Made by a program: the position numbers and the translations under genes. From contig CAWIVH010000012.1 in the NCBI GenBank assembly GCA_963839475.1, positions 62,001 through 126,000 of the forward strand: a stretch of DNA of 64,000 nucleotides, written 5' to 3'. The stretch is from CAWIVH01 sp963839475. Its GTDB lineage: Bacteria; Acidobacteriota; UBA6911. Below are positions 36,255-45,802 of the stretch, piece by piece (within the stretch, counting starts at the first letter, position 1; each line of letters opens with the position of its first letter). The notes below the pieces were generated by a model. That model was not told the origin of the DNA, did not search any database, and saw nothing but the letters and a program-made list of their open reading frames with translations.

Positions 36255-37295
36255 ATGTTCGAATTTGCGATAGCCCAGCAGAAAAGGCAACCACTATCCA
36301 GGCGATTTCTCGCTTCCGTAATCGCGAGCATTATTGGCCATTTCCTGATGGTAGTGATGTTGATTCAGTACCCCCAGCTGCTGGGACGGGGACTGCGGAA
36401 CTGGATTCGAAATCCCATCCTTTTTTCCATCAAGACTCCGAGCGAGCCGCAGTGGCGGACGGTCACTCTGCTGGGCACCAAAATGGGGGCGATGCCACTG
36501 CCTTCGGCATCGACGCTGAAAGAACTGGTATACGACTGGCAGGCACACCAGGGCAGCGCGGCAAGCCCGCCGATCCGGATCCGATGGAGTGGGGAGATAT
36601 CTGAAAAAGGCAGCGATAAACCGGCACCCGCCGTCAAACCAGTCCCGGGCTTGCAGGAACCAAAGCCGGTTCCTCAGCCGTCCCTCCCGGGAGAGCAGCG
36701 GGCCCAGGCAGACAATCCCGCGGGCGGAGATCCCAGGGCTGGTGATGCGCAGGGGACCAAAACCGGTACGGCCTATCTTCCGTCGCCCGAGCCGCCCGCC
36801 CAGCCGAAACCGGCTCCCAAGACACCTGCCGAAACCGCAGGCATGACCGCCCCCACAAGCATCCCCAAGGAATTGCCGCCCCCTCCTCCAGTCGCGGCGG
36901 CCAAGGGGAATACCTCGGCTCAAGGTAAATCACCTCTGGCCCAGATCTTCGAAAATGAGCAGAAGGCTCTCCGCTCCGAAGGTACCGGATTTTTCGATAC
37001 CAAAGGATTCCCGCTCGGCGAATATGCAACCATCGTCATTGAACGGGTCAAGGGCAACTGGTTCATCCCCTCCAACTTGAAGAATCACCAGGGACGCACG
37101 ACCGTTATTTTTTTTATCGATAAGGACGGCCGTTGCACGGATGCTCGCATCGTAAACGCATCCGGCAGCAGTTCGTTGGATCTGGCCGCTTTGAACGCGA
37201 TCATCGGCTCGAATCCTTTCCCGCCGCTGCCCCGCGGATTTCCCGGAGAACGAGTCGGAGCCAAATTTGTTTTCGCTTATAACGAGCGCCAGTAA
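36255..37295 (+). CDS. TonB-family energy-transducer-like protein
   Basis: 346 residues. A short cytoplasmic start and one membrane helix (FLASVIASIIGHFLMVVMLIQYP) are followed by a long Pro/Ala/Lys-rich stretch (about residues 110-230, able to span the periplasm). A C-terminal TonB domain follows: YATIVIERVKGNWFIPSNLKNHQGRTTVIFFIDKDG through NPFPPLPRGFPGERVGAKFVF. It could power the Oar-like receptors in this window. It ends three bases before the first ATG of the SpoIID gene frame, so the two are probably co-transcribed. Confidence 0.88.
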   Translation: MFEFAIAQQKRQPLSRRFLASVIASIIGHFLMVVMLIQYPQLLGRGLRNWIRNPILFSIKTPSEPQWRTVTLLGTKMGAMPLPSASTLKELVYDWQAHQGSAASPPIRIRWSGEISEKGSDKPAPAVKPVPGLQEPKPVPQPSLPGEQRAQADNPAGGDPRAGDAQGTKTGTAYLPSPEPPAQPKPAPKTPAETAGMTAPTSIPKELPPPPPVAAAKGNTSAQGKSPLAQIFENEQKALRSEGTGFFDTKGFPLGEYATIVIERVKGNWFIPSNLKNHQGRTTVIFFIDKDGRCTDARIVNASGSSSLDLAALNAIIGSNPFPPLPRGFPGERVGAKFVFAYNERQ

Positions 37296-37400
37296 AAGAT
37301 GGGCCCGACACAAAACCTCTCGGAACATGCCGGCCCGGCGACCCGGACCCAAGACTGTATGATTCGGAAGCGCCGATTCTTCCCGTGGTCCGGATATGCC

Positions 37401-39866
37401 ATGCCTGAAAACAGGAGGTGCGGGAACCGCCGCGAGCCACCAATCTCTGCCCGTGTGCCGGTCAACAGTCTGGCTGTTGCGATGATCACTCTGGCCGTTT
37501 TTACGGCGGCCTGCGGGCACAAAGCAAAAGTGCCGCCCCCCCCGACCCCATCGACGCAAAAAACAGCAGCCGCCAAACCCGCCGCCCCTCGCGCCACAAC
37601 GTCGCCGAAGGCGCCATCGCCACGAGATATCGTGATCAAGCCGGCTGGCAAGCCTGTGGATGACACCCAGGTGAAGATAACCTTGCCCGCTGCGACCACC
37701 GTCTCTGATCCTGGTCCGACAATCCGGATCGGCCTCAATACCAACGCGCGGGAAGTGCGCATCAGCGCCCCCGGAGATTTCTTCCTGCAAGAAAAAATTC
37801 CTGAGGCGGCACGACAGACCATCCGGGGAGACTTCCAGCTGCGTCTGGAAAGCGAAACCGAGGAGACCGTTGCCGGATACCGTGTCCAGGTAGCCTCGCT
37901 CTCCAAGCGTGAGAATGCCGAGGCACTGGGGCGTAAACTTTCCGAGGCGTTTGCTCTGCCCGTGGTCGTGCGGGACAATCCCGGGGCTGGCACCTATCCC
38001 GTGCGGATCGGGCTGTTCGCCTCAAGGGAAGAGGCTCAAGCCTTCGCCGAGGGTCCGCTCCTTCAAGGAGGTTATTCCGGGTCCATTATCGTCCGCGACA
38101 CTGGCGTCCGCAGCGGAAACGGGAAGCCGCGCCTTGCACTTCGCGGACCCGAGGTTTTCCGCCTCAGCACGGCTGGCTTCCTTTTCCAGCCCGCAGCCCC
38201 GGACAGCCATCTCCGTCTCGACGGAAAACCCTATCGCGGCTGGCTCGATGTAACTCTGAACCGGAGTGGTTCCATAACGATAGTGAATCAACTGGGAATG
38301 GAAGAATACCTTCCCGGTGTGGTTCCGGCTGAAATGAGCCCATCGACTTACCCCGAGGTGGCGGCGCTGTCGGCACAGGCGATCGCAGCCCGGACTTATG
38401 CCCTGAAGAATCGAGGCCGATTCGCCGCCGACGGGTTTGATCTCACCGCCGACGTGCGCTCGCAGGTCTATGGCGGGGTTTCCCAGGAGAAGGATCTGTC
38501 GACGACAGCCGTCCGGGGGACTTTTGGCCTGGCGGTCTATTACCAGGGAAGCCTCATCGATGCCATGTATTCCTCCACCTGCGGCGGAAGAACCGAGGAT
38601 TTTGCCAGTGTTTTTGACGGGGCGCAGGTCCCTTACTTGCGGAGCGTGGCTTGCACCGTCGAAAACAGCGGCGGCCCGGGCAATCCTGAGATAGTCCTGG
38701 AGGGAACCCACGACCTGGACCGTCCTTTCTTCGCCGAGGATGGCGCAACCGCCAATCGAAGCCTGGAACTAGGGCGCTTGCTTGGACTGGGGGTGTCAAA
38801 TTCCCCGACGTCGGAGGATTTGATGGAGATGGCCACCCCCACAGATGTGCAAAAGTGGGCCGCGCAGGCCAGCCGGATCTTGGGAAAAGAACCAGCTGGA
38901 AAAGTTCCCGAACTCGGCAAGGCCGATCGCGCCGGAATCGTGCGCTACTTTGGCGAAAATCTGATGGGACCCGCCGAGATCCAGCGCCGAATTTCCGCCG
39001 CAGATGCCAGCTACTACATGTCAAACTTGAAGGATGGCGCCGACGTACCGGAAGAGGCCCGCAGCTCCGTGGCCCTCTTTCTGCAGTCGGGCTGGATTCA
39101 CCCCTATCCGGACAACTCCATCAGGCCGAGAGAACCCATGAAGCGGAGCGACGCCCTGGCGTTGATCGTTCGCATGCTGGAATCGTCGTACCCCCAGATG
39201 CTCCGTTCGGGGCAGGCAGAAGCGCCCGGCGCAGGCGGCGATTCTCAGGAAAAATCGCTCGTCGTAAAATGGGGAAATAAAAGCCAGAAATTCGGACTCG
39301 CGAGGGATGTCCGTCTTTTCAAGATATCCGGTGGCCGCAGTACTTCGGTCGACAGCCTGAAGATCATAGGTAACGAAAAGCTGCGCTTCCACCTGGCATC
39401 TTCGGGACTGATAGATTTTCTTGAAGTGGAACTGAATCCCACCGGTGCATCGAGCGATCGATTCTCACCCGTGGCAAGCTGGAAAACTTCGCTCACCCCG
39501 TCGGTCATCGGTGAAAAACTCCGCCCGCTCACGGGAGATATCGGCGAAATCAAAGACTTGAAACCCTACCGGCTGGGGAACTCCGGGCGGGCAGTGCAGA
39601 TCCAGGTGATCGGCAGCCGGAAAACTGTGGTGCTCAACGGATATAAGGCCCGGAATGCACTGGGATTAAGGGACACATTGTTCACAATCCAACACGTGGA
39701 CGATCCATCGGGCCAGGTCGAGAGTTTCACCTTCAACGGGCGCGGATGGGGTCACGGGGTCGGTCTTTGCCAGGTGGGTGCCTTCGGAATGGCCCGGGCC
39801 GGGAAAAGCTATGAAGAAATACTCAAGACCTATTACAAAGGGGTGGAACTGCGCAGGGCGTATTGA
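37401..39866 (+). CDS. SPOR-SpoIID/LytB domain lipoprotein with SLH-like insert
   Basis: About 821 residues. A hydrophobic stretch ending VFTAACG is a lipoprotein signal, followed by a Pro/Lys-rich linker. A SPOR domain (GYRVQVASLSKRENAEALGRKL ... YPVRIGLFASREEA), which binds denuded peptidoglycan, precedes a SpoIID/LytB catalytic part (YLPGVVPAEMSPSTYPEVAALSAQAIAARTYAL, STCGGRTED). That part is related to glycan-strand-cleaving enzymes. Then comes an SLH-like repeat (FLQSGWIHPYPDNSIRPREPMKRSDALALIVRML), and last the closing SpoIID motif FTFNGRGWGHGVGLCQVGAFGMA. The start is uncertain: no candidate has a ribosome site, and 37299, 37401 and a GTG at 37453 are all in frame. A cell-wall remodelling role is likely. 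Confidence 0.82.
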   Translation: MPENRRCGNRREPPISARVPVNSLAVAMITLAVFTAACGHKAKVPPPPTPSTQKTAAAKPAAPRATTSPKAPSPRDIVIKPAGKPVDDTQVKITLPAATTVSDPGPTIRIGLNTNAREVRISAPGDFFLQEKIPEAARQTIRGDFQLRLESETEETVAGYRVQVASLSKRENAEALGRKLSEAFALPVVVRDNPGAGTYPVRIGLFASREEAQAFAEGPLLQGGYSGSIIVRDTGVRSGNGKPRLALRGPEVFRLSTAGFLFQPAAPDSHLRLDGKPYRGWLDVTLNRSGSITIVNQLGMEEYLPGVVPAEMSPSTYPEVAALSAQAIAARTYALKNRGRFAADGFDLTADVRSQVYGGVSQEKDLSTTAVRGTFGLAVYYQGSLIDAMYSSTCGGRTEDFASVFDGAQVPYLRSVACTVENSGGPGNPEIVLEGTHDLDRPFFAEDGATANRSLELGRLLGLGVSNSPTSEDLMEMATPTDVQKWAAQASRILGKEPAGKVPELGKADRAGIVRYFGENLMGPAEIQRRISAADASYYMSNLKDGADVPEEARSSVALFLQSGWIHPYPDNSIRPREPMKRSDALALIVRMLESSYPQMLRSGQAEAPGAGGDSQEKSLVVKWGNKSQKFGLARDVRLFKISGGRSTSVDSLKIIGNEKLRFHLASSGLIDFLEVELNPTGASSDRFSPVASWKTSLTPSVIGEKLRPLTGDIGEIKDLKPYRLGNSGRAVQIQVIGSRKTVVLNGYKARNALGLRDTLFTIQHVDDPSGQVESFTFNGRGWGHGVGLCQVGAFGMARAGKSYEEILKTYYKGVELRRAY

Positions 39867-39908
39867 GGCAAACCCGCCCTCTCGATTTAATGAATCGACG
39901 GAGCACCA

Positions 39909-40010
39909 ATGGCTGGGGACCGGGAGCGATCACAAATCACGGGAATCCTCGTAATCGCAGCATTGCTCCTCGTGCTTGCCTGCATCCGATACTACTTCAA
40001 ATTGGGTTAA
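39909..40010 (+). CDS. Small single-span membrane peptide upstream of miaA
   Basis: A 33-residue reading frame: a short charged start (MAGDRERSQITG), one hydrophobic helix (ILVIAALLLVLACI) and a basic end (RYYFKLG). GGAG lies five bases before the ATG, a better ribosome site than that of miaA, whose ATG comes three bases after this TAA. It may be a real membrane peptide or a leader peptide that couples translation to miaA. No family is recognised; coding status rests on the ribosome site, hydrophobic pattern and position. Confidence 0.5.
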   Translation: MAGDRERSQITGILVIAALLLVLACIRYYFKLG

Positions 40011-40013
40011 AAA

Positions 40014-41018
40014 ATGCCCGCGCCTCCAACTCCCGCAGTGGCAATCCTTGGCCCTACAGCATCGGGCAAATCCAGACTCGCGCTTTCGCTGGCAGCGGAG
40101 TTCAAGGGTGAGATCATCAGCTGCGATGCGCTCCAGGTCTACAGGCTGATGGACATCGGCACCGCCAAACCGACCCCTTCAGAAAGAGAATCCATCCCCC
40201 ATCACCTGCTCGACCTGAGGGAGCCCGGCGAGGATTTTTCTGCGGGCGATTATCAGCGTGCCGGACGTGAAGCACTTTACCGGATCCGGGATCGCGGCTG
40301 CCTCCCCGTAGTTGCCGGAGGGACCGGCTTCTATTTCCGGGCGCTGATCGATGGGCTGTTTGAAGGACCCGGTCGATCGGAGGAGCTTCGAGCGCGGATG
40401 CACGCTATTGCCGGACGCGGAGGAACTCCTCGGCTGTACCGGGCGCTGGCTCAAGCCGATCCGGAAGGCGCAAAGAAAATAGCACCCGCCGACCGCTCGA
40501 GGATCCTGCGGGCTTATGAGGTTTACCTTGCGACCGGAAGGCCGATGAGTTGGTGGCAGCGGCAGCCTGCGAGCCCGCTTGAGGGATTCCGCTGGCTGAA
40601 ATTCGCCCTGGACTGGCCGCGCGACCAGCTTTATTCACGGATCAATGCCAGGGTCGAGCAGATGTTCGAGATGGGATTCGTCGAAGAAGTGCGGAATCTT
40701 CAGGAGAGGTTTCCCCGGAACTGTCATGCGTTCAAAGCCATTGGCTACCGGCAGATCGTCCTGCATCTGGAAGGCAAGTGGACACGTGAAGAAGCCATTG
40801 CCAACACCCAACAGGAAAGCCGCCGATATGCCAAAAGGCAACTCACATGGTTCCGCTCGATGCCGGATCTTTATTGGATTCGGGCGGGTTCCGCCTGGGC
40901 CGAGATGGAAGCCATCGCCGCGTCGGAACTTCGAAAATTCCTTTCCCGGTCTGTAAAGGAGAATCCGGCTGGAAGCAGCGACGATTCAGGTGGAAACCAA
41001 CCCTCTCAGTCAGGATAA
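40014..41018 (+). CDS. miaA: tRNA dimethylallyltransferase MiaA
   Basis: A 334-residue enzyme that adds a dimethylallyl group to A37 of tRNAs reading UNN codons. The P-loop is LGPTASGKSRLALSLA. EIISCDALQVYRLMDIGTAKPT is the family's second motif, followed by HHLLDLREPGEDFSAGDYQ, AGGTGFYFRALIDGL and, near the end, KAIGYRQIVLHLEGKWTREEAI and YAKRQLTWFR. It is slightly longer than the E. coli enzyme because of a C-terminal tail. The ATG follows the stop of the small peptide by three bases. Confidence 0.96.
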   Translation: MPAPPTPAVAILGPTASGKSRLALSLAAEFKGEIISCDALQVYRLMDIGTAKPTPSERESIPHHLLDLREPGEDFSAGDYQRAGREALYRIRDRGCLPVVAGGTGFYFRALIDGLFEGPGRSEELRARMHAIAGRGGTPRLYRALAQADPEGAKKIAPADRSRILRAYEVYLATGRPMSWWQRQPASPLEGFRWLKFALDWPRDQLYSRINARVEQMFEMGFVEEVRNLQERFPRNCHAFKAIGYRQIVLHLEGKWTREEAIANTQQESRRYAKRQLTWFRSMPDLYWIRAGSAWAEMEAIAASELRKFLSRSVKENPAGSSDDSGGNQPSQSG

Positions 41019-41382
41019 AAGCGCTGCCGGTGCCCGCGGTGCGCTCTTTTCCCTCAAAAAAAGCCACACCCCCTGGTTCCACAGGACCGGCAGCACTCGC
41101 ATCATTTGCTCTGCAACCGGCGTGCCAGGCAGCCGTCATTCGCTGCAACACTATTTATTTCAATAATTAAAACGCTGTCAGCCATCCTGATGGTTAGGGC
41201 TGGATTGCGAAAAGTGATCATATTTGATCATTTTTCCAATCCCGGATCTTTATTCTTCAGGTTTTCGCTCCAGCGCCTGCAATGGCGCGCATTTGTGGGC
41301 GCGGCGATGCGGGAACCCTTGTATACTGCAGCTTCGATGGAAGCCGCCTTCGATCAAATGCGGCCTTTTCTGGATCACCAGG
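41019..41382. other. Intergenic region with an inverted repeat
   Basis: 364 bases between miaA and the O-antigen-ligase-like gene, without a supported gene. An 11-base inverted repeat (41210-41220 with 41225-41235; AAAAGTGATCA and TGATCATTTTT, one mismatch, four-base loop) could be the miaA terminator or an operator. The frame of the downstream gene is open from 41224, but that part does not look like coding sequence. Confidence 0.5.
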
Positions 41383-43599
41383 ATGATGAACAGTCAAGCT
41401 CGCAATGCGATGGTGCTGGCGGCGCAAGCGCTGATCGTGCTTTTGCTCACATTCACACCATTTCTTTTCGGTTCGGTCCCACCCTACGCGGTCTATTTCA
41501 TCCAGGCCGGAGCTGCGGTTCTCCTGATTCTCTGGATGGCAATCCAGATCCTGGGCAAAGAAGTCCGGCTCGTGAGAACCAGGGTGGCTCTTCCGTTGTT
41601 TCTGGTGTTGGCTTACCCGCTCGCAACCCTTGTTCCGCTGAACCATTCGCTCCTGAGCTGGATTTCTCCCGAGGCAAATTCCCTCATCCAAGAGGCCGGC
41701 GAAGCTCTGCAGGACCTCGGACTTCCTGACCGGCCCGTGCCCCGCCTGTCGCTGGCCCGGGCGGAAACCGAAGTTGAGTGGCTGAAGCTGGCGGCCTACT
41801 CGGCGTTTTTTTACGTCGGGATCTCGCTGTGGAGGACACGTCGCGCCTGCCGTGTGACACTCTATTCCATGATGGCCGCGGGAACTCTTGCGGCCCTGTT
41901 CGGGATCGCGCAGAGCATCTGGACCAACGGCAAGATTTACTGGCGATTCAATTCCGCTGGAGCCACGTTTTTCGGGCCTTTCGCGAATCACAACCATTTT
42001 GGCGGTTACATGGAGTTGATTCTGGGAATCGGCCTGGGAGCGCTGGCCGCGGAGATCCGGCGGCGCGAACCTTCACCTGGCGCTCACGGATCTCTCCCGC
42101 GGGCATCCTGGCTATTGCGGGCCGAGGGCGCCAAAGCCTGGATCCTCGCCTTTGCCTGTTTTGCGATGACTGCAGCTATGACCGCTTCCCTGTCCAGGGG
42201 CGCCGTCGTCGGATTCGCGTCCGGGTGTCTCCTCTTCGGCCTGCGCCTGATGCTTTATCGCAGGCAAAAACCAGAAGGGGGCTATGATCGATCTTCCGAC
42301 CGGATGCGCGGGATTTTTGCAGCTGGATTTTTGTTCATTGCCGTGGTGATTGCAGCGCTCTCGTTGAGCCCGTACGGTCGCGGGCGATGGAATGAAGTCT
42401 ACGAAACCGCCGGGCGCTACAGGGTTCAAATCTGGAATGACTGCCTCCGGGCGATTCCCGATTATGCCTTGACCGGCTCGGGACTGGGATCCTTCCGGCT
42501 GATCTACCCGAGGTACAAAACCGGGCTGTTCGGATCTGAAACCACTCACGCCGAAAGCGAATACCTCGAGTGGGTGCTCGAAACCGGCTTGGCGGGATCC
42601 GTCCTGCTTCTGGTCCTTGGATTTGCATTTGCCCGCCAGGTCCTGCCCAAATTAACCAGCCGCAAAGATGCAACCGCGCGCTGCCTGGGGTATGGAGCTC
42701 TCTTCAGCCTTGCGAGCCTGTCATTTCACAACGCTCTCGATTTCAACCTCCACATCCCCTCGAATGCCCTGAACTTCGCCGCGATCGCCGGACTCGCCAT
42801 TACCATCACGCATCTGCACCGCGGCAGCCGGGCAGACCGATTTACGCTGGAAGAGAAGGCCATCCCGCTTTTCAGTGCTGCCGGAATCGCCGTTCTCACC
42901 ACCGTTGCAGTTCTCGCGGGGGTCCTGATCATCGGCGGATATAGGCAGTGCCGGGCTGCGATGCTGGAGGAGCGCTGGACAGCCGAGCGCCCCTTCGTCC
43001 TGACAGATGATCCGGATGAAAGCCAGTTTGAGCGGCTCAACCAGGCGCTGCGATTATTTCCCGACCGGGACAGTGCACATTACCTGAAAGCCGCGGCCTG
43101 CCTGGCCGGTGCAGAAAAAAGGGGGTTTTTTGAATTCCCCAGGCGTCGCGAACTGCTCGACAGCGCCGCTCAGTCCATAGCACAGGCTATCCGCGTGCAG
43201 CCTGCCAGAAGCCTGAACTGGGCCACTCTGGCGCAGATCGAATCCTCCAGAAACCGATTTGAATCGGCAGAACGAGCTTTCCGGCAGGCAATCAAGCTCG
43301 AAAAAACCAACGGCTCCTACCACCGGAATTATGCTAAATTCCTTCTCCTCCAGAACAAATTCGAACAAGCGGTAGCACATTTTAATATCTCCCGCAATTA
43401 CCCCGGCTCGAACCTGGGGGAAATCCTGGAAGCGCTGGCTGTGCGCACCCAGGACAGGCAAATATGGCAGGCTGTCCTGAAAAACCAGCCTCAGGACTTC
43501 CGCATTTATGCCGCGTTTCTCAGCTCACGGGGAATGGATGAGCTGTCACGCCAGGCAGCTCGGCAAGCGGAGATACTCGAAGAAGCGAAGCCCAAATAA
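41383..43599 (+). CDS. O-antigen ligase/polymerase-like membrane protein with C-terminal TPRs
   Basis: About 738 residues. A dozen or so hydrophobic helices cover roughly residues 10-500, starting ALIVLLLTFTPFLFGSVPPYAVYF. A Wzy/WaaL-type signature follows in the main periplasmic loop and next helix (LTGSGLGSFRLIYPRYKTG, HAESEYLEWVLETGLAGSVLLL). After the last helix (AVLTTVAVLAGVLIIGGY) the tail contains TPR-like helical repeats (WATLAQIESSRNRFESAERAFRQAIKLEKTNGSYHRNYAKFLLLQNKFEQAVAHF). Such proteins polymerise or transfer surface polysaccharide. Two ATGs at 41383 and 41386 are equally possible. Confidence 0.85.
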   Translation: MMNSQARNAMVLAAQALIVLLLTFTPFLFGSVPPYAVYFIQAGAAVLLILWMAIQILGKEVRLVRTRVALPLFLVLAYPLATLVPLNHSLLSWISPEANSLIQEAGEALQDLGLPDRPVPRLSLARAETEVEWLKLAAYSAFFYVGISLWRTRRACRVTLYSMMAAGTLAALFGIAQSIWTNGKIYWRFNSAGATFFGPFANHNHFGGYMELILGIGLGALAAEIRRREPSPGAHGSLPRASWLLRAEGAKAWILAFACFAMTAAMTASLSRGAVVGFASGCLLFGLRLMLYRRQKPEGGYDRSSDRMRGIFAAGFLFIAVVIAALSLSPYGRGRWNEVYETAGRYRVQIWNDCLRAIPDYALTGSGLGSFRLIYPRYKTGLFGSETTHAESEYLEWVLETGLAGSVLLLVLGFAFARQVLPKLTSRKDATARCLGYGALFSLASLSFHNALDFNLHIPSNALNFAAIAGLAITITHLHRGSRADRFTLEEKAIPLFSAAGIAVLTTVAVLAGVLIIGGYRQCRAAMLEERWTAERPFVLTDDPDESQFERLNQALRLFPDRDSAHYLKAAACLAGAEKRGFFEFPRRRELLDSAAQSIAQAIRVQPARSLNWATLAQIESSRNRFESAERAFRQAIKLEKTNGSYHRNYAKFLLLQNKFEQAVAHFNISRNYPGSNLGEILEALAVRTQDRQIWQAVLKNQPQDFRIYAAFLSSRGMDELSRQAARQAEILEEAKPK

Positions 43600-43696
43600 A
43601 TAGAGTCCCCGTTGGTACAAAGCGGGGTGCAGGCAAATTTGAATAGGATTGGGCTGCATCGTACCCCGGCCTATTTATGACATCCCTGCCGTCCGC

Positions 43697-43702
43697 TATA
43701 AT
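43697..43702 (+). promoter_or_regulatory. Candidate -10 element for gatB
   Basis: TATAAT lies about 33 bases before the gatB ATG. The -35 region is poor (TTATGA about 16 bases upstream), so only the -10 is proposed. Confidence 0.35.
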
Positions 43703-43734
43703 GACGGTTCTGTCTGAGCTTCGAGGAGGATTCG

Positions 43735-45204
43735 ATGGAATTTGAACCGGTCATAGGTCTTGAGGTGCACGCACAACTGCTGACACGCAGCAAACTCTTC
43801 TGCGGCTGCAGCACCCGGTTCGGCGCTCCTCCCAACGCAAACACCTGCCCTGTGTGCCTTGGCTTGCCGGGAGCGCTGCCGGTGCTCAATGAGGGAGCCG
43901 TAGCCATGGGGGTGCGGGCCGCTCTTGCGTTGGGATGCAAAATCAATGCGACCTCGATCTTCGCCAGGAAAAACTATTTTTACCCGGACCTCCCCAAAGG
44001 ATATCAGATCTCACAGTTTGACCTGCCGCTGGGAGAGCATGGATCCGTAAGGGTTTTTTCCGGCGAGCGGACTGAAACCGGCAAAATAATAAACCGGGTG
44101 GAAAAAGTATTCGGAATTACCCGGCTGCACCTCGAAGAAGATGCCGGCAAATCCATTCATGAAGGGCTTCCGGAAACGGCAGCCAAATCCTATGTGAACC
44201 TGAACCGAAGCGGAACTCCCCTGGCTGAAATTGTCAGCGAGCCGGACTTCCGGAGCAGCCAGGAAGCCTACGACTATCTCACCCACCTGCGCAAAACGCT
44301 GCTGTATCTCGGGGTTTGCGACGGGAATATGGAAGAAGGCAGCCTGAGGTGCGACGCCAACGTGTCTGTCCGGCTGAGAGGATCCGCGGTATTCGGTACC
44401 AAGGTCGAGATCAAAAACCTCAATTCTTTCCGCTACCTTCAGAAGGCGCTGGATTACGAAATCGCGCGGCAGAGCCGCTGCCTGCTGGACGGTGAACGGA
44501 TCGTCCAGGAAACGCGGCTCTGGGATGAAGGCAAAGGCTGCACCTTCCCGATGCGCAGCAAAGAAGAAGCCCACGATTACCGCTACTTCCCCGAACCGGA
44601 TCTTCCGCCGCTGAAACTGGATCCTGCTTGGATTGAGGAAATGCAGCGTTCGCTCCCCGAGCTGCCCGATGCCAAGCTCGACCGTTTTATGAAGGATTAC
44701 GGAATTCCCGGCGACGACGCCCTGCTTCTCTCCTCGACCATCGCCATGGCCGATTACTTTGAAGAGTGCGCCAGACTCTCCGCTAACCCGCGGGCAGCAG
44801 CCAATTGGATCATGGGGGATCTGGCTTTCGAACTTAAAAATTCCGGCAACGAAATGGAAACCTGCCCGGTCCCGCCGGCTTTGCTTGCGAGCCTGATCCG
44901 GAAGATCGACTCGGGGGAAATCTCGGGGAAGATCGGCAAAACTGTATTTGCTGAAATGTACCGCACCGGGGAAGGGCCTGCTTCGGTGATACAGCGGCTC
45001 GGGCTGGTGCAGGTAAGCGATGAATCGGCTTTGGAAGAGTTGATCGAAAAAATCCTCACGGCGAATCCGAAACAACTTGCGGAATACAGGGCCGGGAAAG
45101 AAAAGTTGTTCGGCTATTTCGTGGGCCAGGCGATGAAGGAAACCAAAGGCCAGGCCAATCCGCAGGTGCTGAATGACCTGTTGCTTAAAAAGCTGAAGGC
45201 TTGA
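43735..45204 (+). CDS. gatB: Asp-tRNA(Asn)/Glu-tRNA(Gln) amidotransferase subunit B
   Basis: 489 residues, typical length. With GatA and GatC it converts Glu-tRNA(Gln) and Asp-tRNA(Asn) to the correct amide forms. Motifs: [25 protein letters not shown] with [18 protein letters not shown] (zinc site), [33 protein letters not shown], and the C-terminal YqeY-like tail ([23 protein letters not shown]). GAGGAGG lies about seven bases upstream. Neither gatA nor gatC is in the window. Confidence 0.97.
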   Translation: MEFEPVIGLEVHAQLLTRSKLFCGCSTRFGAPPNANTCPVCLGLPGALPVLNEGAVAMGVRAALALGCKINATSIFARKNYFYPDLPKGYQISQFDLPLGEHGSVRVFSGERTETGKIINRVEKVFGITRLHLEEDAGKSIHEGLPETAAKSYVNLNRSGTPLAEIVSEPDFRSSQEAYDYLTHLRKTLLYLGVCDGNMEEGSLRCDANVSVRLRGSAVFGTKVEIKNLNSFRYLQKALDYEIARQSRCLLDGERIVQETRLWDEGKGCTFPMRSKEEAHDYRYFPEPDLPPLKLDPAWIEEMQRSLPELPDAKLDRFMKDYGIPGDDALLLSSTIAMADYFEECARLSANPRAAANWIMGDLAFELKNSGNEMETCPVPPALLASLIRKIDSGEISGKIGKTVFAEMYRTGEGPASVIQRLGLVQVSDESALEELIEKILTANPKQLAEYRAGKEKLFGYFVGQAMKETKGQANPQVLNDLLLKKLKA

Positions 45205-45216
45205 CCCGGGCGCAGG

Positions 45217-45651
45217 TCAGCCGCGGACAAGGTTGGTGATCCAGGATACGAGGATAGACCCTGCCGCTATTCGCCGGATCCATGCCACCCAGCCCGCGCT
45301 CAACCAGAGGGTCACCTTGTAACCAGCCCCCAGCCTGAACACCGCCAGATAGATGGCCGACGCAAGCGCCCCGAGCATGACCCAGGGACTCAGGATATTG
45401 CTGTTCCAGGCTGCAAGAAACTGGCCCCGGGTCATCCAGGCGCAGCCGGTCGTCATGCCGCAGAAAGGACAGCGCAGGCCCGTCAGGCTGCGAAGCGGAC
45501 AGGCCGGAAGGCGGATTCCCGGCAGCACCGCCCCCGCGGAAGCGGGAACCATGAGGAATCCTATCCCCCAAAGACACGCAATGGCCCCCAAAGCCACCCA
45601 CGGAACCATGTCTCTGCGCGACCGGGGACTCAGCTTCAATTGAATCTGCAT
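45217..45651 (-). CDS. DUF2752 membrane protein
   Basis: A 144-residue integral membrane protein. It has the DUF2752 signature, a Cys-rich segment before and in a helix (RLPACPLRSLTGLRCPFCGMTTGCAWMTRGQFLAAWNSN), and three hydrophobic helices (ALGAIACLWGIGFLMVP; SPWVMLGALASAIYLAVF; the last near the C-terminus). Function unknown. It is convergent with gatB and divergent from rnr. Confidence 0.8.
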   Translation of the reverse strand: MQIQLKLSPRSRRDMVPWVALGAIACLWGIGFLMVPASAGAVLPGIRLPACPLRSLTGLRCPFCGMTTGCAWMTRGQFLAAWNSNILSPWVMLGALASAIYLAVFRLGAGYKVTLWLSAGWVAWIRRIAAGSILVSWITNLVRG

Positions 45652-45682
45652 GGACGGAAATTTTATCAGGAAAACCGTGATT

Positions 45683-45747
45683 GAACCGCAAAGACCGCAG
45701 AGAAAAATAAACTGAATTTATCGGAGTCTCAGTGGGCTTTGCGGTTC
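45683..45747. repeat. Long imperfect hairpin element (GAACCGCAAAG type)
   Basis: The arms 45683-45703 and 45727-45747 pair at about 18 of 21 positions, with 11 perfect at the outer end. They flank an A/T-rich loop. It lies between the divergent DUF2752 and rnr genes. It resembles in style the AACCACGAAG-type hairpins near 48-49 kb and looks like a dispersed non-coding repeat. Confidence 0.65.
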
Positions 45748-45802
45748 GATACCCGGACCAAGGGGCTGCGGAAGGGTGTGATAGAATCCCCAAGGAGGCC
45801 GC

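Noticed and set aside
37299..37400. Translation of the SpoIID protein from the ATG three bases after the TonB-family stop
   Set aside because: It would put more than 60 residues before the lipoprotein signal, which is too long for export. It is kept only as an alternative.
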